NCBI GenBank assembly: GCA_030018645.1
Contig: JASEHX010000004.1
Coordinates: forward strand, 1-29,472
From: Candidatus Margulisiibacteriota bacterium
Lineage (GTDB): Bacteria; Margulisbacteria; WOR-1; O2-12-FULL-45-9
Length of the DNA: 29,472 nucleotides
Reading direction: 5' to 3'
Shown here: piece by piece, positions 27,962 to 29,472 of the stretch
Layout of the letters: the number at the start of each line of letters is the position of its first letter
How positions within the stretch are numbered: position 1 is the first letter of the stretch
The notes under the pieces: generated by a model
Databases searched by the model: none
The model's input: only the letters and a program-made list of their open reading frames with translations
What the model was told of the DNA's origin: nothing
Position numbers and translations under genes: made by a program

Positions 27962-28849
27962 TTTGTTCTGCCCCAAGAAGATCCTTTCCTTGTCAAATGG
28001 ATCTCTGATTATTTTTGTATCTCCAAATTTATCTTTGGTATAACTACGAACTTTTTCGGCCTGCCCATCGCCGAATTCCAAGATTATCAGACCTTTGGGT
28101 TTTAGGCAGTTAGGGGCCCCATCAATTAGTTTGCGAATATAATCTAACCCATCTTCGCCGCCGTCCAAAGCCGATATCGGTTCAAAATCCTTAACATCAG
28201 GCGTGAGGGTTGAAATTACCTTGGTGGGAATATACGGTGGATTGGAAATGATGAGATCAACGCGGCCAATATCTTGTAGAGGTTCAAACATGTTGCCACG
28301 AATAAACCGGCAGCGATCTACTACGTTATGTTTAACAGCATTTTGTTTGGCAACTTCTAATGCGGCCGACGAAATATCAATGCCAATTATCTTAACTTGA
28401 GGTAAATATTTTGCTAAACTTACTGCTATTGCTCCCGAACCAGTGCCAAGGTCGACTAACGACTCCTGCCTGCCGGCAGGCAGGTTACGACTAACGACTG
28501 ACGACCTACTATTGATAATGTCAATTGCCAGCTCTACTAACTTTTCTGTCTCTGGCCTTGGGATGAGAGTGTCTCTTGTTACAATAAAGTCCAACCCCAT
28601 AAACGGCTGGCAGCCGGTGATATAGGCGATTGGCTCATGTTTAACTCTTCGTTCAATATATCCCCTAAAACGAGCTAATTCTGCGCTAGACAGCACTTTT
28701 TCATGCTGGACATAAAGTTGGATCCTTTTTACATTTAGGGAATGCGCTAAGAGGATTTCTGCCTCAAGGTGCGGCCATTCTATGCCGTGATCCTTGAAAT
28801 AATTAGTAGTCCAATCGAGAGTTTTATTAACAGACCATGCGTCTATCAC
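27953..28849 (-). CDS. prmC: Release factor glutamine methyltransferase, with palindrome-encoded insert
   Basis: 298 residues, start GTG 28849 overlapping the prfA stop (GTGA). It methylates the Gln of the GGQ motif of RF1/RF2, so it acts on the product of the gene just upstream. The N-terminal helical domain binds the release factor; catalytic NPPY is at 203-206 and the SAM motif DLGTGSGAIAVSLA starts near 133. Just before it, residues about 114-131 (SRSSVVSRNLPAGRQESL) are encoded by a heptad array and a 20-bp palindrome (28453-28508) and replace the few residues normal there. The insert lies in the linker between domains, and the frame is kept, so function is likely preserved. Confidence 0.95.
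   Translation of the reverse strand: MIDAWSVNKTLDWTTNYFKDHGIEWPHLEAEILLAHSLNVKRIQLYVQHEKVLSSAELARFRGYIERRVKHEPIAYITGCQPFMGLDFIVTRDTLIPRPETEKLVELAIDIINSRSSVVSRNLPAGRQESLVDLGTGSGAIAVSLAKYLPQVKIIGIDISSAALEVAKQNAVKHNVVDRCRFIRGNMFEPLQDIGRVDLIISNPPYIPTKVISTLTPDVKDFEPISALDGGEDGLDYIRKLIDGAPNCLKPKGLIILEFGDGQAEKVRSYTKDKFGDTKIIRDPFDKERIFLGQNKSF
28453..28508 (-). repeat. Heptad array interrupted by a 20-bp perfect palindrome, inside prmC
   Basis: Plus-strand units: CGACTAA (28453-28459), CGACT (28460-28464), then CCTGCCTGCCGGCAGGCAGG (28465-28484, perfect palindrome), then TTA and CGACTAA, CGACTGA, CGACCTA (28488-28508). On the coding strand the palindrome encodes LPAGRQ. The heptads, read as TTAGTCG/TCAGTCG on the coding strand, match the TTAGTCA units in truA. 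Confidence 0.85.
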
Positions 28850-29472
28850 TGCATTTTACTTAGCTTGGCAATGCGGTCAGCGGTGGCCAGGGCGTCAATA
28901 AGTTCGTCCATACTGCCGTCAAGAAAGTTTTGCAGTTGGTACATCGTAAATCCAATCCGATGGTCGGTGACCCGGCCTTGGGGGTAGTTGTAGGTGCGGA
29001 TCTTTTCGGAGCGGTCGCCGGTACCCACCATAATGCGGCGGGTTTCTTCACGGGATTTGCGTTGTTTTTCGGCTTCAGCTTCATACAATCGCGCGCGCAG
29101 TAATTTCAAGGCCTTTTGCCGGTTTTGCAGTTGGGAGCGCTCTTCGCGGCATTCTACCACTAGACCGGTGGGTTTATGGACAATGCGCACAGCCGAAGAC
29201 ACCTTATTGACATTTTGTCCCCCGGCCCCGCCCGAGCGGAAAGCTTCAAAGGTAAGGTCTTTTTCATCAATTTTAATATCAACCTCTTCCGCTTCCGGCA
29301 TAACGGCAACAGTAGAGGCGGAAGTGTGGATCCGCCCGCTGGCTTCGGTAGCTGGGACGCGCTGAACGCGATGGGTGCCGCCTTCATACTTTAACCGGCT
29401 GTATGCTCCTTTGCCGATGACGTTAAAGATTACCTCTTTATACCCGCCAAGGCCAGTAGGGTTAGCATCAAT
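28846..29472 (-). CDS. prfA: Peptide chain release factor 1 (cut by window edge)
   Basis: 208 C-terminal residues, open to the last base (IDANPTGLGGYKEVIFNV...). RF1 reads UAA and UAG and triggers peptide release. The stop-codon tripeptide PAT occurs in RVQRVPATEASGRIHTSA, which marks RF1 rather than RF2, and the catalytic GGQ is in RSGGAGGQNVNKVSSAVR. The C-terminal helices end in ...ADRIAKLSKMQ and TGA (28848-28846). It is followed by prmC with a 4-bp overlap, the common prfA-prmC operon. The N-terminus lies beyond the window. Confidence 0.97.
   Translation of the reverse strand: MDANPTGLGGYKEVIFNVIGKGAYSRLKYEGGTHRVQRVPATEASGRIHTSASTVAVMPEAEEVDIKIDEKDLTFEAFRSGGAGGQNVNKVSSAVRIVHKPTGLVVECREERSQLQNRQKALKLLRARLYEAEAEKQRKSREETRRIMVGTGDRSEKIRTYNYPQGRVTDHRIGFTMYQLQNFLDGSMDELIDALATADRIAKLSKMQ

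Overview
The window looks like chromosomal DNA from an uncultivated bacterium of a candidate-phylum type. The impression of a Saganbacteria/WOR-1, Margulisbacteria or Omnitrophota-like lineage is an inference from gene content, the many small palindromic repeats and the mid-40s %G+C, and is not proven. All genes read in the standard code. The left edge cuts ftsZ and the right edge cuts prfA. No tRNA, rRNA, CRISPR array, transposase or phage gene was seen.

Layout. 1-3311: ftsZ tail, an RRM RNA-binding protein with a long leader, typA (minus), and a small conserved-looking protein. 3377-5700: an MFS exporter (minus) and an exported protein of unknown function whose 5' end lies in a palindromic repeat. 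5723-8180: citramalate synthase (cimA) directly followed by an MntA/HepT toxin-antitoxin pair, and then a second copy of the cimA 3' end. 8184-9978: a soluble Ser/Thr kinase (minus) and truA, whose coding sequence contains an array of 7-bp repeats. 9983-14053: a 167-bp MITE-like element, a Fic AMP-transferase, a RelE-type module, serA, and a second nucleotidyltransferase/HEPN pair whose HEPN gene is broken. 14083-18310: an EF-G-like GTPase (minus), a patatin-like hydrolase, and a sigma-54-type response regulator (minus). 18472-23878: a 7TM histidine kinase (partner of the regulator), recO, a second MFS protein, a radical SAM protein and a GT4 glycosyltransferase, closely spaced on the plus strand. 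23924-26408: two AbrB/PIN modules and an AbiEii-type module in a row. 26400-29472: thpR (minus), an NAD-dependent epimerase, prmC and prfA (minus).

Housekeeping genes (division, translation, tRNA and release-factor modification, serine and isoleucine-precursor synthesis) are therefore interleaved with seven toxin-antitoxin or toxin-like loci.

Main observations. (1) Two toxin-antitoxin blocks sit between an intact gene and a second copy of that gene's 3' end (cimA: 31 bp identical; glycosyltransferase: about 77% over 39 bp, with the reading frame kept). This suggests that such cassettes enter at gene tails. (2) Repeats have entered coding sequence in frame: a heptad array in truA, and a heptad array interrupted by a 20-bp perfect palindrome (encoding LPAGRQ) in prmC. 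(3) Many genes have an extended -10 (TGNTATAAT-like) only 6-10 bp before the start codon, implying leaderless mRNAs. Two divergent gene pairs share promoter elements.
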